NCBI RefSeq assembly: GCF_035917455.1
Contig: NZ_CP109078.1
Span: 4,402,001 to 4,466,000 of the forward strand
Length of the DNA: 64,000 nt
Direction of reading: 5' to 3'
Source: Micromonospora sp. NBC_01796
GTDB lineage: Bacteria; Actinomycetota; Actinomycetes; Mycobacteriales; Micromonosporaceae
Made by a program: the position numbers and the translations under genes. The first letter of the stretch is position 1. Every line of letters starts with the position of its first letter. Below, piece after piece: positions 33,741-42,588 of this stretch. The notes under the pieces were generated by a model. The model was not told the origin of the DNA. It did not search any database and was given only the letters and a program-made list of their open reading frames with translations.

Positions 33741-36700
33741 TCAGAGGCCGCCGACGCGGGTTCCGCAGGGGCGTACCGGGTCCAGGGTGAAGTCGACCGT
33801 CGAGACCAGGCCGGCGGTCACCACCTGCCGCTTGCCCTGCGGCTTCCAGCCGTCCTGGGCGACGATCATGTCGTACCGGCCCCGGGGCAGCCAGATCGCG
33901 TACCGGCCCCGGTCGTCGGCGCTCACCGTGTAGCCGGTGCCCGGATCGCTGGCCAGGTTGATCTGCACCGTCGCCGGCACCGGCACCGGGTCGCCCGTAC
34001 ACGGCTGGCCGAGCACGGTGCCCTGGATCTTGCCCCAGCTCGGTGGCGGCGCGACGTTCGTCCGGATCGCCACGGTCGGCGTCGGGTAGGGGACGTCCGC
34101 CCGGATCCCGACCGCCGCGGCGTAGCCGCCCGGTTGGTCGACCCCGTTCGCCGGGGTGGCGGTCAGGCCGACCGTCACCACCTTCGACTCGCCCGGTGCC
34201 AGGGGGAAGGCGCCCGGCGCCAGGGCCAGCCACGGTACGTCGAGGTTCTCGTCACAGGACTCCAGTCCGCCGAGCCGTTCCGCCTCCCCGGACGGCTCCC
34301 ACGGTTGCGGCATCCCGCCGAGCTTGTACGCCCCGCACGCACCCGCGCCCCGGTACTGCGCGAACTGCGACGCGGGCAGTTCCCGCCAGCTACCCAGCGC
34401 CGGGTTGTACGCGATGGTGCGGTTGGTGATCGCGTCCTGGTCGGCGAGGATCCCACCGTTGATCACCAGCAGCCCGCCGGCGGCGGCGTACTGGGAACCC
34501 CAGAGGGCCACCGGTGGTACGGGCAACGGGGTCCAGGCGTCGGTCGCCGGGTCGTAGACGTACGCGTCGTTGGTCGGTTCGTCGGCGCTGCCACCGGCGC
34601 AGTAGACCTTGCCCGCGACGCCGGCGCAGGAGACCCAGGAGACCTCGCGGGGATAGGCGGCCCCGGTACGGAACTCCTGCGTCGCCGGGTCGAAGATCAC
34701 CAGATCGGCCGACCTTTCGCAGGACGCGTCGACACAGCCGCCGACCAGGTAGACCCGGCCGTCGACGACCGCCGTGCCGGCGGCGGCCCGGGGGGCCGGG
34801 TTCGTCACCCCGGAAAGCCGCTGCCAGGTCCCGCCGGTGCTCAGGTTGTAGACGACGACGTCCGGCAGCGGGGGTGCGTTCCAGTCGTCCTCGTCCTCCT
34901 CCCAGCCGCCGACCACGTAGATCCTGTCGCCGTACACCGTCACCGACGGCTTGGCCCGTCCGATCGGCAGGTCCGGCAGGGGACTCCAGGTGTCGGCCGT
35001 CGGGTCGTACACCGTCACCTGGCGGGCGTTGCCGATCCCGATGCCACCGCCGACTGAATAGACCTTCCCGTCGAGCACCGCGGCAGCGTTGTCGAACCCG
35101 GCCGACGGCAGGTCGGCGATCCGTTGCCAGCTCTCGTCCTCCCCCACCGTTCCGGTTCGCGCCCCGGCTCTGGGCGCGGCCGGCGATGCGAACGGGCCCG
35201 GTCGGCTGATCCGGGAGGCCGTACTGACGCCGGTGAGCTTCCGTTCGACCAGTGCCGCGCCGGGCCGGGAGAGCAGGTCGAACGTGCCGGGCCGCTCCAG
35301 CAGTTCCACCTGCGCCGGAGCGGTCCCGGTGTTGGTCACGGTCACCGTGGCGGTACGGGTGCTGCCGTACGGCTGGTGCATCTCGACACCGCCGGAGCTG
35401 ACCGTGAGCCGGCCCGCCCGGAGCGCGAAGTCGGCCCGCCTGACGGCGTTCGCGACCACGGTCACCCCCGCACCCGCGGTGGCGTACGCCGACCGGCCGG
35501 CCCGGAACTGGAGGCTGCCGAGACGGTCGGAGAAGAGCCAGTAGAACCCGTCGGGCAGGTTCGGGTCGTCCGAGGTGGCCGCGGACAGCCCGTACGGGTG
35601 CCCGGGCAACCAGTCGGCCCGGATCACCCGGACGCCGTTGAGTGCCGTACCGGTGTTGTGGTCGGTGGTGAACCCGACAACCAGGCCGCCCGGCACCGGC
35701 TCGCATCCACCACCGGCGGCGGCGCGGTAACCGGGGGCAGTGCAGTCCGCGCCGACCGGCACGGCGATGTTCGCGGTCCGGCCCGTGGCCCCGACCTGGA
35801 GCGCGGTGGTGACCGGCGGGTAGCCGGGGTACCGGGCGGTGGTGGTGACCTGGTAGGTGGTGCTGCCGGGCACGGTGAAGCTGAACGCGCCGGTGAACGG
35901 GTCGGTGAAGACCGGGCCGCCGGGACGGCCGGGGATGTCGATCGCGGCGTACAGCGGCCAGCGGTGGCCGGAGCCGTCGCTGACCCTGCCCGAGACGGTC
36001 ACGGTCGGCGCCGCGACCAGGGCGAAGTCGCGGGTGACGGACCCGTCGACGGGAACGGTCACCGGCTCGGTCCGGGCGACGAAGCCGTACGCGGCGGCGG
36101 TCAGCCGGTGCTGACCGGCCGGCAGCGACAACACGTAGCGGCCGTCGGGGCCGGTGGTGACCGTGTGGTCGGCGGTGCTGACCGTGGCGCCGCCGATCGG
36201 GGCGCCGTCGGCCGCCGCGGTCACCGTCCCGGTGACCTGGCCGACCGGTCCGCGGGGGGCGGCCTTGACCGCCTGGTACGCGTTCAGCCGGCCCTCGCCG
36301 AAGGTGTTGTTGTCGTCCACGGTCCCGCCGCACTCGACCGAGTCCACGTCGGTGGCGGTGTTGTCGAGCAGTGCTTCGGTGGCGGCCAGGTCACCGCGCA
36401 GCGTCGGCGACGCCGACCAGATCAGCGCCACCGTTCCGGCGACGTGCGGGGCCGCCATCGAGGTGCCGCTGAAATAGGCGTACGCGTTGCCCGGCACGCT
36501 GGAACGGATCTCCTGCCCGGGGGCGGCGATGTTCGGTTTGATGCCGCCGTCGACCGTGGACGCGCCCCGGCTGGAGAAGTCGGCGATGCTGTTGTCGATG
36601 GCGTACGCACCAGCGGAGTAGGAGTTGGGGTAGTCGCCGGGGGAGCCGGCGGTGCCGCACTCGGGGCCGGCGTTGCCGTTGGAGAAGTTCGGGAAGATCC

Positions 36701-37760
36701 CGACCGCCCGCCAGGCGTCGACGGTGTCGGCGTACCAGCGGTCGCCGGAGCCGCCGCCCCACGAGTTGTTGACGATGTCGGCGTGCAGGTCGGGACGGGG
36801 GTTCTGGCCGTTCGCGTCGGTCGGAGCGAGCACCCACTGACCGGCGGCGAGCAGCGAGGCGTCGGAGCAGCTACTGCTCTCGCAGCCCTTGGCGGCGATC
36901 CACTTCGCGCCGGGCGCGACCCCGATCTGGTTCTCCGGGCCGTCGTCGCCGACCATGGTCCCCATGGTGTGGCTGCCGTGCCCGTCGTTGTCGCAGGGGT
37001 TGGCGTCGGGGCAGGCCTTGGCCGGGTCGTACCAGTTGTAGTTGTGGTCGAAGCTGCCGCCGCCGAGGTTGCCCCGGTACTTGCCGACCAGCGCCGGGTG
37101 TTCGTAGTCCACCCCCGTGTCGATGTTGGCGACCACGACGTCCGCACCCCGTACGCCCAACTCGTCCCAGACCCTCGGCGCCTCGATGCTGGTCAGACCC
37201 CACTCGGCGGCGTCGACCCCGGCCCGCGCGACCGGCTTCGCCGGCTTCGGCTCGACCAGCTCGTAGCTGCGCGAGGGTGCGATCCGCTCGACCTCGGGGC
37301 GGGCCGCGATGGCGTCGACCAGCGCCCGGTCGCCCTCGACCCGGACCGTGTTGCTGATCCAGTACGCGGTGTGCCGGGCCTTCCGGTTGCCCAGCTCGGC
37401 GAGCAGGCCGCGCTGGGCGGTGCGGGCCGTGTCCGTGAGCCGGCGGTACACCTCGGCGGCCCTCACGTCCGGGTTGCCGAGCCGGGCCGCGCCGGTCAGA
37501 TCGGCCCGCTCCCTCAGGTAGACCAGGAAGGTGGTGCTGGTACGGGTCGCCAGCGCGGCCGACACCTCCGGGCTGACCGGGGCCGCCGCTGTCCGCGTAC
37601 CGGTGGCCAACGTTCGTCCGCCCGCCTCGGTACGGCCGGCCGGTTCTGCGCCGGCCTGCGCGGGCAGCGCCGTGACGGCGAGTACGGCGGCAAGCATCAC
37701 GGCGTACCGGTGCCAGAGTCCGCCGCCGTTCCCGCCGGGTTTGGGTTGTGAAGCCGACAT
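33741..37760 (-). CDS. Large secreted subtilisin-like protease (S8) with Kelch and carboxypeptidase-regulatory-like domains
   Basis: 1339 aa. Order: signal peptide (VMLAAVLAVTALPAQAGA, ~20-38); I9-like propeptide (~75-168); and S8 catalytic domain (~195-500) with Asp214 in NIDTGVDYEHP, His261 in NDGHGSHT, Asn332 in NNSWGGG and Ser434 in SGTSMAAPH. Then come two regulatory-like beta domains (about 505-670), a CARDB/Ig-like stretch, a Kelch propeller (~880-1120, repeats such as VLDGKVYSVGGG, DRIYVVGGW, DGRVYLVGGC) and a C-terminal CarboxypepD-reg-like domain. No sortase motif, so released or weakly wall-bound. ATG start with no near neighbour upstream. Confidence 0.94.
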   Translation of the reverse strand: MSASQPKPGGNGGGLWHRYAVMLAAVLAVTALPAQAGAEPAGRTEAGGRTLATGTRTAAAPVSPEVSAALATRTSTTFLVYLRERADLTGAARLGNPDVRAAEVYRRLTDTARTAQRGLLAELGNRKARHTAYWISNTVRVEGDRALVDAIAARPEVERIAPSRSYELVEPKPAKPVARAGVDAAEWGLTSIEAPRVWDELGVRGADVVVANIDTGVDYEHPALVGKYRGNLGGGSFDHNYNWYDPAKACPDANPCDNDGHGSHTMGTMVGDDGPENQIGVAPGAKWIAAKGCESSSCSDASLLAAGQWVLAPTDANGQNPRPDLHADIVNNSWGGGSGDRWYADTVDAWRAVGIFPNFSNGNAGPECGTAGSPGDYPNSYSAGAYAIDNSIADFSSRGASTVDGGIKPNIAAPGQEIRSSVPGNAYAYFSGTSMAAPHVAGTVALIWSASPTLRGDLAATEALLDNTATDVDSVECGGTVDDNNTFGEGRLNAYQAVKAAPRGPVGQVTGTVTAAADGAPIGGATVSTADHTVTTGPDGRYVLSLPAGQHRLTAAAYGFVARTEPVTVPVDGSVTRDFALVAAPTVTVSGRVSDGSGHRWPLYAAIDIPGRPGGPVFTDPFTGAFSFTVPGSTTYQVTTTARYPGYPPVTTALQVGATGRTANIAVPVGADCTAPGYRAAAGGGCEPVPGGLVVGFTTDHNTGTALNGVRVIRADWLPGHPYGLSAATSDDPNLPDGFYWLFSDRLGSLQFRAGRSAYATAGAGVTVVANAVRRADFALRAGRLTVSSGGVEMHQPYGSTRTATVTVTNTGTAPAQVELLERPGTFDLLSRPGAALVERKLTGVSTASRISRPGPFASPAAPRAGARTGTVGEDESWQRIADLPSAGFDNAAAVLDGKVYSVGGGIGIGNARQVTVYDPTADTWSPLPDLPIGRAKPSVTVYGDRIYVVGGWEEDEDDWNAPPLPDVVVYNLSTGGTWQRLSGVTNPAPRAAAGTAVVDGRVYLVGGCVDASCERSADLVIFDPATQEFRTGAAYPREVSWVSCAGVAGKVYCAGGSADEPTNDAYVYDPATDAWTPLPVPPVALWGSQYAAAGGLLVINGGILADQDAITNRTIAYNPALGSWRELPASQFAQYRGAGACGAYKLGGMPQPWEPSGEAERLGGLESCDENLDVPWLALAPGAFPLAPGESKVVTVGLTATPANGVDQPGGYAAAVGIRADVPYPTPTVAIRTNVAPPPSWGKIQGTVLGQPCTGDPVPVPATVQINLASDPGTGYTVSADDRGRYAIWLPRGRYDMIVAQDGWKPQGKRQVVTAGLVSTVDFTLDPVRPCGTRVGGL

Positions 37761-38040
37761 CCGTGCCCCCTGCCTGAGGCCCCTGGCCCCAGCGCCGGTG
37801 GCGGGTGCCGATCAGGCACGGAGCGACCACCATTGGCACGCCGGAATGTCCGGCTCGGACGGGCTTGGGACACCGTTTTGTGCGGAACGTACGGATCGGA
37901 TTTACGCAGAGTCACGACTCGTACGGCAACACGAGTGACCGATCTACGACAGCCAGCCAACCCGATCGGCGCCCACCCTCCGGCAACCGGCCGCCCCACC
38001 CCACCCGATCGCCCACGCGCCGCACCCCCCACCCCACTCC

Positions 38041-38243
38041 GCCCTCCCCGTCCCTCCGCCCCGTCCCGCCCCGCCCCGTCCCGCCCCGTCCCTCCGCCCC
38101 GTCCCGCCCCGCCCCGTCCCGTCCCGTCCCGCCCCGCCCCGTCCCTCCGCCCCGTCCCGCCCCGCCCCGTCCCGTCCCGTCCCGCCCCGCCCCGTCCCGT
38201 CCCGTCCCGTCCCGTCCCGTCCCGTCCCGTCCCGCCCCGTCCC
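38041..38243. repeat. CCCGT/CCCGC pentanucleotide tandem array
   Basis: About 200 bp of nearly uninterrupted 5-bp units, CCCGT and CCCGC, with occasional CCCTCCG. These are arranged in a higher-order pattern: a block starting CCCTCCGCCCCGTCCCGCCC recurs about every 50 bp. The minus strand carries GGG runs every 5 nt and can fold as G-quadruplexes. The array abuts a palindrome. Confidence 0.9.
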
Positions 38244-38324
38244 GTCGTCGATCTTGCAGTTGTGGTTCCCGGTAACGCCTGTTTCACGGCTTTTGGGAAC
38301 AGCCATAACTGCAAGATCGACGAC
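38244..38324. repeat. Palindromic intergenic element 1 (GATCTTGCAGTT type)
   Basis: The left arm begins GTCGTCGATCTTGCAGTT at 38244 and its complement ends at 38324: 22 bp with one mismatch, extended by GGGAAC/GTTCCC with a 2-nt bulge, and a ~24-nt loop. Outside the arms the C-rich array on the left and a GGGGCGGGACGGGG tract on the right are also partly complementary. It shares the outer core GATCnTGnAGTT with the element at 44316-44376. Confidence 0.8.
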
Positions 38325-38381
38325 GGGGCGGGACGGGGAGCAGGGGACGGGGGAGCAGGGGGCGAGGGGAGGGGGACGGGG

Positions 38382-38831
38382 CTAGCGGGGGTTGCGGGGG
38401 AGGTCTTCGCGGGGGACCCAGTTGCGGCGGATCACGACCACGCGCTGTTCGGCCTCGGCCAGGTCGGCTTCCGTCGGGCGGGAGGCGTCGCGGGCGCGCA
38501 TCGCGGCGCTGACGCCCACCTGGGAGGCACCCGAACCGATGAGACCGCGCAGCCCACGCTCACTGTCCCGATCGTCGCCGCCGTGCCCGCCGCTGCCGCC
38601 GTGCCCGCCGGTGCTGCTGCGGCTTCCGCCGGTCCCGGGGCCGTGGGCCGTGCCGCCGGTTCCACCGCTGCGATCGGTGCCGGACCAGCGGCGGGGGGCG
38701 TCCTGTTCCGGGGTCGGGTCGTGGACCTCCGAGGTGGTCGCCGTCCGGCCCTCGGTGGTTGGCTCGTCGCCACCGTCGGGACCGCCGGGATTGTGTCGGA
38801 GCCGGCGACGCCGACGCTCGGGATCAGCCAT
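38382..38831 (-). CDS. Hypothetical protein, disordered Gly/Asp-rich with conserved-looking C-terminus
   Basis: 149 aa from ATG 38831. The first ~95 residues are low-complexity, Gly/Thr/Arg/Asp/Pro-rich. The C-terminal ~50 look structured: RGLRGLIGSGASQVGVSAAM, then TEADLAEAEQRVVVIRRNWV. An upstream in-frame extension to 38969 exists but has no ribosome site. No family recognised. The gene diverges from the membrane protein at 39055 and ends at the edge of a G-rich tract. Confidence 0.65.
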   Translation of the reverse strand: MADPERRRRRLRHNPGGPDGGDEPTTEGRTATTSEVHDPTPEQDAPRRWSGTDRSGGTGGTAHGPGTGGSRSSTGGHGGSGGHGGDDRDSERGLRGLIGSGASQVGVSAAMRARDASRPTEADLAEAEQRVVVIRRNWVPREDLPRNPR

Positions 38832-39054
38832 CTGCCGACCGTACCCGTCCGGCGGGCCACCTGGGCGATCCAGCGCCGGGCGGTCCATGAACCCCGATTC
38901 CGAGCCGGTAGGCGGACGGTCGGCGGGCCACCCGGGTCGCCCGATCTTGCCGGCGGGGAGGTGGTCCATCGATGCCGGCGCGGCGGATGCTTCGCGGGCT
39001 GGTTACCCTCGAATCGGGACGGGTCACCGGCCCGATGGGGGAGGACAGGGACAG

Positions 39055-39594
39055 ATGGCAGACCAGACGCAGCCGTGGGCCGAGCAGACCGTCGAGGTGC
39101 CACCGCAGCGGGACGGCTTCCGGCGCGGAGTGGCACCGGTCGCTCCGCGGGCCCCGCGTACCGAGCGCAGCACCGAGTCGTTTCCGGTCGCTCCGCACGA
39201 GGAGACAGGCACCGGCTGGCCGGTGGTGGACGAGGAGCCACGACAGCGGCTGCCGCTCGCGTACCACCTGCGACAGTTGCGTATCGGCGGGCACTGGAGT
39301 GCCCTCGGTGGGCTCTTCGCGTTCGTCTGCTGGGGGATCTGGGCGATCTCGGCCCGTGGGGACTTCACCAGCCCGGTGGTGGCCTTCCTGCTGACGCTGC
39401 TGGTGGCGGTGGGCCTGTTCGCCCTGGCCCGGCTGCTCGGCCGGGTCGTGCTGGAGCGGCAACTGGGCCGGGTACGGCGCAGTGCCCGAGGCGCTCACCT
39501 GGTCGCCGGGGTGTTCCTGACCGGTGTGGGGGTGGCGTACCTGCGCCAGACCGAGTGGGTGGTCGACGCCTGGAACTGGGTGGCAGGTCTCTGA
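39055..39594 (+). CDS. Small integral membrane protein, unknown function
   Basis: 179 aa. The first ~75 residues are hydrophilic (Pro/Glu-rich). Then three hydrophobic segments: GGLFAFVCWGIWAISA, VVAFLLTLLVAVGLFALARLLG, and a weaker one around LVAGVFLTGVGVAYL. A basic loop RQLGRVRRSARG separates the last two. ATG 39055 with GGAGG 10 nt upstream. No family recognised. Confidence 0.75.
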   Translation: MADQTQPWAEQTVEVPPQRDGFRRGVAPVAPRAPRTERSTESFPVAPHEETGTGWPVVDEEPRQRLPLAYHLRQLRIGGHWSALGGLFAFVCWGIWAISARGDFTSPVVAFLLTLLVAVGLFALARLLGRVVLERQLGRVRRSARGAHLVAGVFLTGVGVAYLRQTEWVVDAWNWVAGL

Positions 39595-39660
39595 CCCACA
39601 GACCTGCCCGGTCACTGCTCCACCCGCCTGCAAGGTCTGCGGCACGACCGGCAGGCGCGC

Positions 39661-40146
39661 TCAGACGTGCAGGGCCACCTCGGCCTCGATCTCGACCGGG
39701 ATGCCGAACGGCAGTTCCGCCATACCGACCGCGCTGCGCGCGTGCGCCCCGACCTCCGGTCCGAAGAGTTCCAGGATCAGGTCGGAGCAACCGTTGATCA
39801 CGGCCGGCTGCTGGTTGAACTCCGGGGCGCTGCGGACCATGCCGAAGATCCGTACCCAGGCCCGGATCCGGTCCAGGTCGCCGAGGGCGCGTTGCAGGCT
39901 GCCCAGCATCGACAGCGCGGTCATCCGGGCGGCCTCGTAACCGTCCGGCACGTCGAGGTCGAGGCCCAACCGGCCGAGCTTGCCGCCGATCGAACCGTCC
40001 GGATTCTGCGGCGAGTGCCCGGAGATCAGCGCCCGGTCACCGAGGACCCGTACGGGCTGGAACGGCAACTGCACCCCGGGTGGGGGTTGCATCGCCGGCG
40101 GCAGGACAAGTCCCAGCGATTCGAGCCTGCGCGCTACCTCGCCCAT
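39661..40146 (-). CDS. RidA (YjgF/YER057c/UK114) family protein
   Basis: 161 aa, one RidA domain. Signs are RALISGHSPQNPDGS in the N-terminal half, the packing helix AARMTALSMLGSLQRALGDLDRI, and HARSAVGMAELPFGIPVEIEAEVAL with the conserved Arg that defines imine/enamine deaminase activity in RidA. The N-terminus is ~30 residues longer than in E. coli RidA, which fits the Rid5-7-type subfamilies. Cytoplasmic. It points towards the membrane-protein gene (converging) and away from the GT2 gene. Confidence 0.9.
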   Translation of the reverse strand: MGEVARRLESLGLVLPPAMQPPPGVQLPFQPVRVLGDRALISGHSPQNPDGSIGGKLGRLGLDLDVPDGYEAARMTALSMLGSLQRALGDLDRIRAWVRIFGMVRSAPEFNQQPAVINGCSDLILELFGPEVGAHARSAVGMAELPFGIPVEIEAEVALHV

Positions 40147-40435
40147 GTCGTCTCATCTCCGGTTCCCGGTCGCGGCTGCCGATGACCATGAAGGTACCCC
40201 GCCGTCGGACGGGGAGCGGTTGACCGGTCGACATCCTCCGGTGAAGTAACACCGCGTCGGGCCGGGTCCGCCCGCGCGAATCGACGGGACAGCGGCGACG
40301 GGGCCCGATCAATACGCTGTCGGCAACCGGACGACCGCGCAACGTTGTGGGCGTGCCGGTCGTTAAGCATGTGCCTGATTCCAGGCCAGTCGGGGTCTGA
40401 CCATCCCGGCCCGCGCTCCCCGGAGGTCGAGACCG

Positions 40436-41581
40436 GTGGTTCTGCTCAGTGTGATCATCCCGGTGTACCGGGTCGAGGAGTACCTCACCCGGTGTCTGGA
40501 TTCGGTCCTGCGGCAACCGTTCACCGACCTCGAGGTGGTCGCCGTCGACGACGCCTCGGACGACGGCTGCGCCGAGATCCTGGCCCGGTACGCGGCCACC
40601 GAGCCCCGACTCCGGGTGGTCACCCTCGACCACAACCAGGGGCTGGGAGCCGCCCGCAACGCCGGCCTGGCGAGCGCGACCGGGACGTACGTCTGGTTCG
40701 TGGACAGCGACGACTGGCTACCGGACGGCACCCTGACCGCGGTCGCCAACCGGCTCACCCAGACCCGCCCCGACCTGCTGGTCACCGGGTTCAGCCGGGT
40801 CTACTGGGACGGCCGGGTCCGGACCGAGTCGGTGTCGAGGGCCGCCGGGCCGCCCGGCTCGCCACCGGTGTTCGCGCTGCGGGACCGACCCGCCCTGCTC
40901 TCGGTACTGCACATCGCCTGCAACAAGATCATCCGGCGCCGGTTCCTCACCGACCTGGGTCTCACCTTCGCCGACGGCTGGTACGAGGACGTCTCGTTCA
41001 GCTTCCCGCTGATGATCGCGGCCGAGCGGATCAGCCTGCTCGACCGGGACTGCTACGTCTACCGGCAGCGCCGTACCGGCGGGATCACCCACACGGTTAG
41101 CGGCCGCCACTTCGAACTCTTCCCGCACTGGGACCGGGTCTTCGCATTCCTGGCCGAGCGCCCGGAGATCCCCGCCGAGCTGCGCGGACAGATCTTCCAG
41201 CGGATGATCTGGCACTTCCTCCAGGTGCTCGGGCACGCCCAGCGGGTGCCGGCAGCCCGCCGCCGGGAGTTCTTCACCGGCATGGTCGTACGGTTCCGCA
41301 AGCACCGGCCGGTGACCGGGTACCAGGTGCCGCCGGGCGCGGCCGGGATCAAGCACCGGCTCGTCGCGGGTGGGGCGTACCGGCTGTTCGAGGCGTTGCG
41401 CCGGGCGAACCGGGTCGGCGGCGTACTGGCCCGTCGGCGTACGCCGGTGCGCAGCGGTGCGGGCGTACATCCGGCGGCGACGTCCCGGGTCTGGCCGGCA
41501 GGTGAGGTCTCCATTCCGGGCGAGGTGGTCGTACCCCGGAAGAAGGTCAATCCCGGGGAGCTGCCGGACCGGGTGCGCTGA
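40436..41581 (+). CDS. Family 2 glycosyltransferase
   Basis: 381 aa. The GT-A domain opens LLSVIIPVYRVEEYLTRCLD, with VAVDDASDDG, GLGAARNAGLASATG and WFVDSDDW (metal-binding DxD); the catalytic region includes WYEDVSFSFPL. The C-terminal ~100 residues are Arg-rich. The nearest groups are wall-polymer or exopolysaccharide GT2 enzymes such as the N-terminal domain of teichoic-type transferases. GTG 40436 has GGAGG 9 nt upstream. Its 3' end overlaps that of the convergent deacetylase by 35 bp. Confidence 0.9.
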   Translation: MVLLSVIIPVYRVEEYLTRCLDSVLRQPFTDLEVVAVDDASDDGCAEILARYAATEPRLRVVTLDHNQGLGAARNAGLASATGTYVWFVDSDDWLPDGTLTAVANRLTQTRPDLLVTGFSRVYWDGRVRTESVSRAAGPPGSPPVFALRDRPALLSVLHIACNKIIRRRFLTDLGLTFADGWYEDVSFSFPLMIAAERISLLDRDCYVYRQRRTGGITHTVSGRHFELFPHWDRVFAFLAERPEIPAELRGQIFQRMIWHFLQVLGHAQRVPAARRREFFTGMVVRFRKHRPVTGYQVPPGAAGIKHRLVAGGAYRLFEALRRANRVGGVLARRRTPVRSGAGVHPAATSRVWPAGEVSIPGEVVVPRKKVNPGELPDRVR

Positions 41582-42377
41582 AACGACCGCCGCGCCGCCC
41601 GTCCGAGCCTGCGGTACGTCCCGTCCGGCCCCGCCCCGGCCGACGCGGGGGCAGCCCGTGCTCGCCCAGCGGACCGACCCGCCACCCCCGCCGGGCGCAC
41701 TCGTCCAGCAGGTACGGCAGCGCCGCCAGACTCGACCGCCAGGCACCGGGGGCGGAGGCGCAGTCGGAGTCGTGCAACAGGATCGTCCCGCCTCCGTTCA
41801 GCCCGGTACGCAGCGTGGCGAGCACCGAAGCCGGTGTGGCGGTACGGGTCCAGTCCCGCCCCCAGCAGGTCCAGAGCACCGGGCTCAGGGCCAGCCGGTG
41901 AGCCGCCAGCAGGGCCGCCGCACTCAGCACCCCGTACGGCGGGCGGTAGAAACGGGGCGTCTGGCCGGTGGTCTCCTGGACCAGGTCCCGCGCCCGCAGC
42001 AGGTCATGATGGGTCGAGTACGGCCCGCGCAGCAGCAGGTTCCGGTGCGCCCACCCGTGCACGGCCACCTCGTGACCGGCTGCGGCGAGGTCCCGCCCCA
42101 CCGACGGCGCGTCGGCCAGGGTGGAACCGAGCAGGAAGAACGTCGCCCGTACCCGGTGGGCGGCGAGTGCCTCGGCGAACCGTGGGGTGGAGGCCGGGTC
42201 CGGGCCGTCGTCGAAGGTCAGCGCCACATGGTCGGTGGTCCCGAATCCGCTGAGCCTGGGGAAGAGCCGCAGGCGCAGGCTCGGCAGCACGGTGACCGCC
42301 GGTACGGCGTTCGCCACCGCGCCGAGCGTGGCCATCAGCGCCGCCCGCCGCCCCGACCGGCGCTGACCACCGTTCAT
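41547..42377 (-). CDS. Polysaccharide deacetylase (CE4 family)
   Basis: 276 aa. NodB homology motifs are present: motif 1 HVALTFDDGPDPAS (catalytic Asp-Asp), motif 2 HEVAVHGWAHRNLL (His pair), motif 3 RFYRPPYGVLS and motif 5 GGGTILLHDSD. An N-terminal hydrophobic segment (ALMATLGAVANAVPAVTVLP) could be an anchor or uncleaved signal. The C-terminal ~45 residues are basic and disordered; that tail overlaps the convergent GT2 gene. Probably deacetylates a wall or capsule sugar. Confidence 0.92.
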   Translation of the reverse strand: MNGGQRRSGRRAALMATLGAVANAVPAVTVLPSLRLRLFPRLSGFGTTDHVALTFDDGPDPASTPRFAEALAAHRVRATFFLLGSTLADAPSVGRDLAAAGHEVAVHGWAHRNLLLRGPYSTHHDLLRARDLVQETTGQTPRFYRPPYGVLSAAALLAAHRLALSPVLWTCWGRDWTRTATPASVLATLRTGLNGGGTILLHDSDCASAPGAWRSSLAALPYLLDECARRGWRVGPLGEHGLPPRRPGRGRTGRTAGSDGRRGGRFSAPGPAAPRD

Positions 42378-42588
42378 GCCGTCGGCCCGCCGGGCCCGGG
42401 GGTGGCACCGGGCCCGGAGTCAACCGCCGCCGGGCCCGCCTCGAGCCCCCCACCAGCCGTCCTCCACCAATCCACGCCCCCACTTACCCCCTCCCCACCC
42501 CCTCATGCCCCTTACCTCCCGCTTTCTCCGCTGCGCTCCTGCCGTTCTCTCCGCTGCGCCGGGACGATGCGTGCCTGATCGAGACCGT

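Larger units (their letters stand above)
37761..38381. other. 621-bp non-coding region with pentamer array and palindrome
   Basis: From right to left it holds a G-rich tract behind the minus-strand gene at 38382, a 22-bp-arm palindrome (38244-38324), a ~200-bp CCCGT/CCCGC array (38041-38243) and then ~280 bp of ordinary sequence upstream of the subtilisin gene, which must contain its promoter. Reading frames through the array give only periodic Gly-Arg-Asp or Pro-Ser-Arg peptides and are not genes. Confidence 0.75.

Noticed and set aside
35124-37751. An 875-codon open frame on the plus strand opposite the subtilisin gene
   Set aside because: It is a shadow of GC-rich coding sequence. Its product is Gly/Arg/Val-rich without domains, whereas the minus-strand frame has complete protease and Kelch motifs.
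38041-38243. Tandem array considered as CRISPR
   Set aside because: The units are 5 bp and contiguous with no unique spacers, and there are no cas genes.
37833-39797. Long plus-strand and minus-strand frames across the pentamer array, with repeats such as TGRDG or PSRPVPSRP
   Set aside because: A 15-nt periodicity of the 5-bp repeat keeps every frame open; the peptides are products of the repeat, and no start context is present.
42490-42580. C-rich tract and repeated TCTCCGCTGCGC behind the PepSY gene as a third palindromic element
   Set aside because: It has the G/C-rich flank behind a minus-strand stop like the other two, but there is no GATCnTGnAGTT palindrome.
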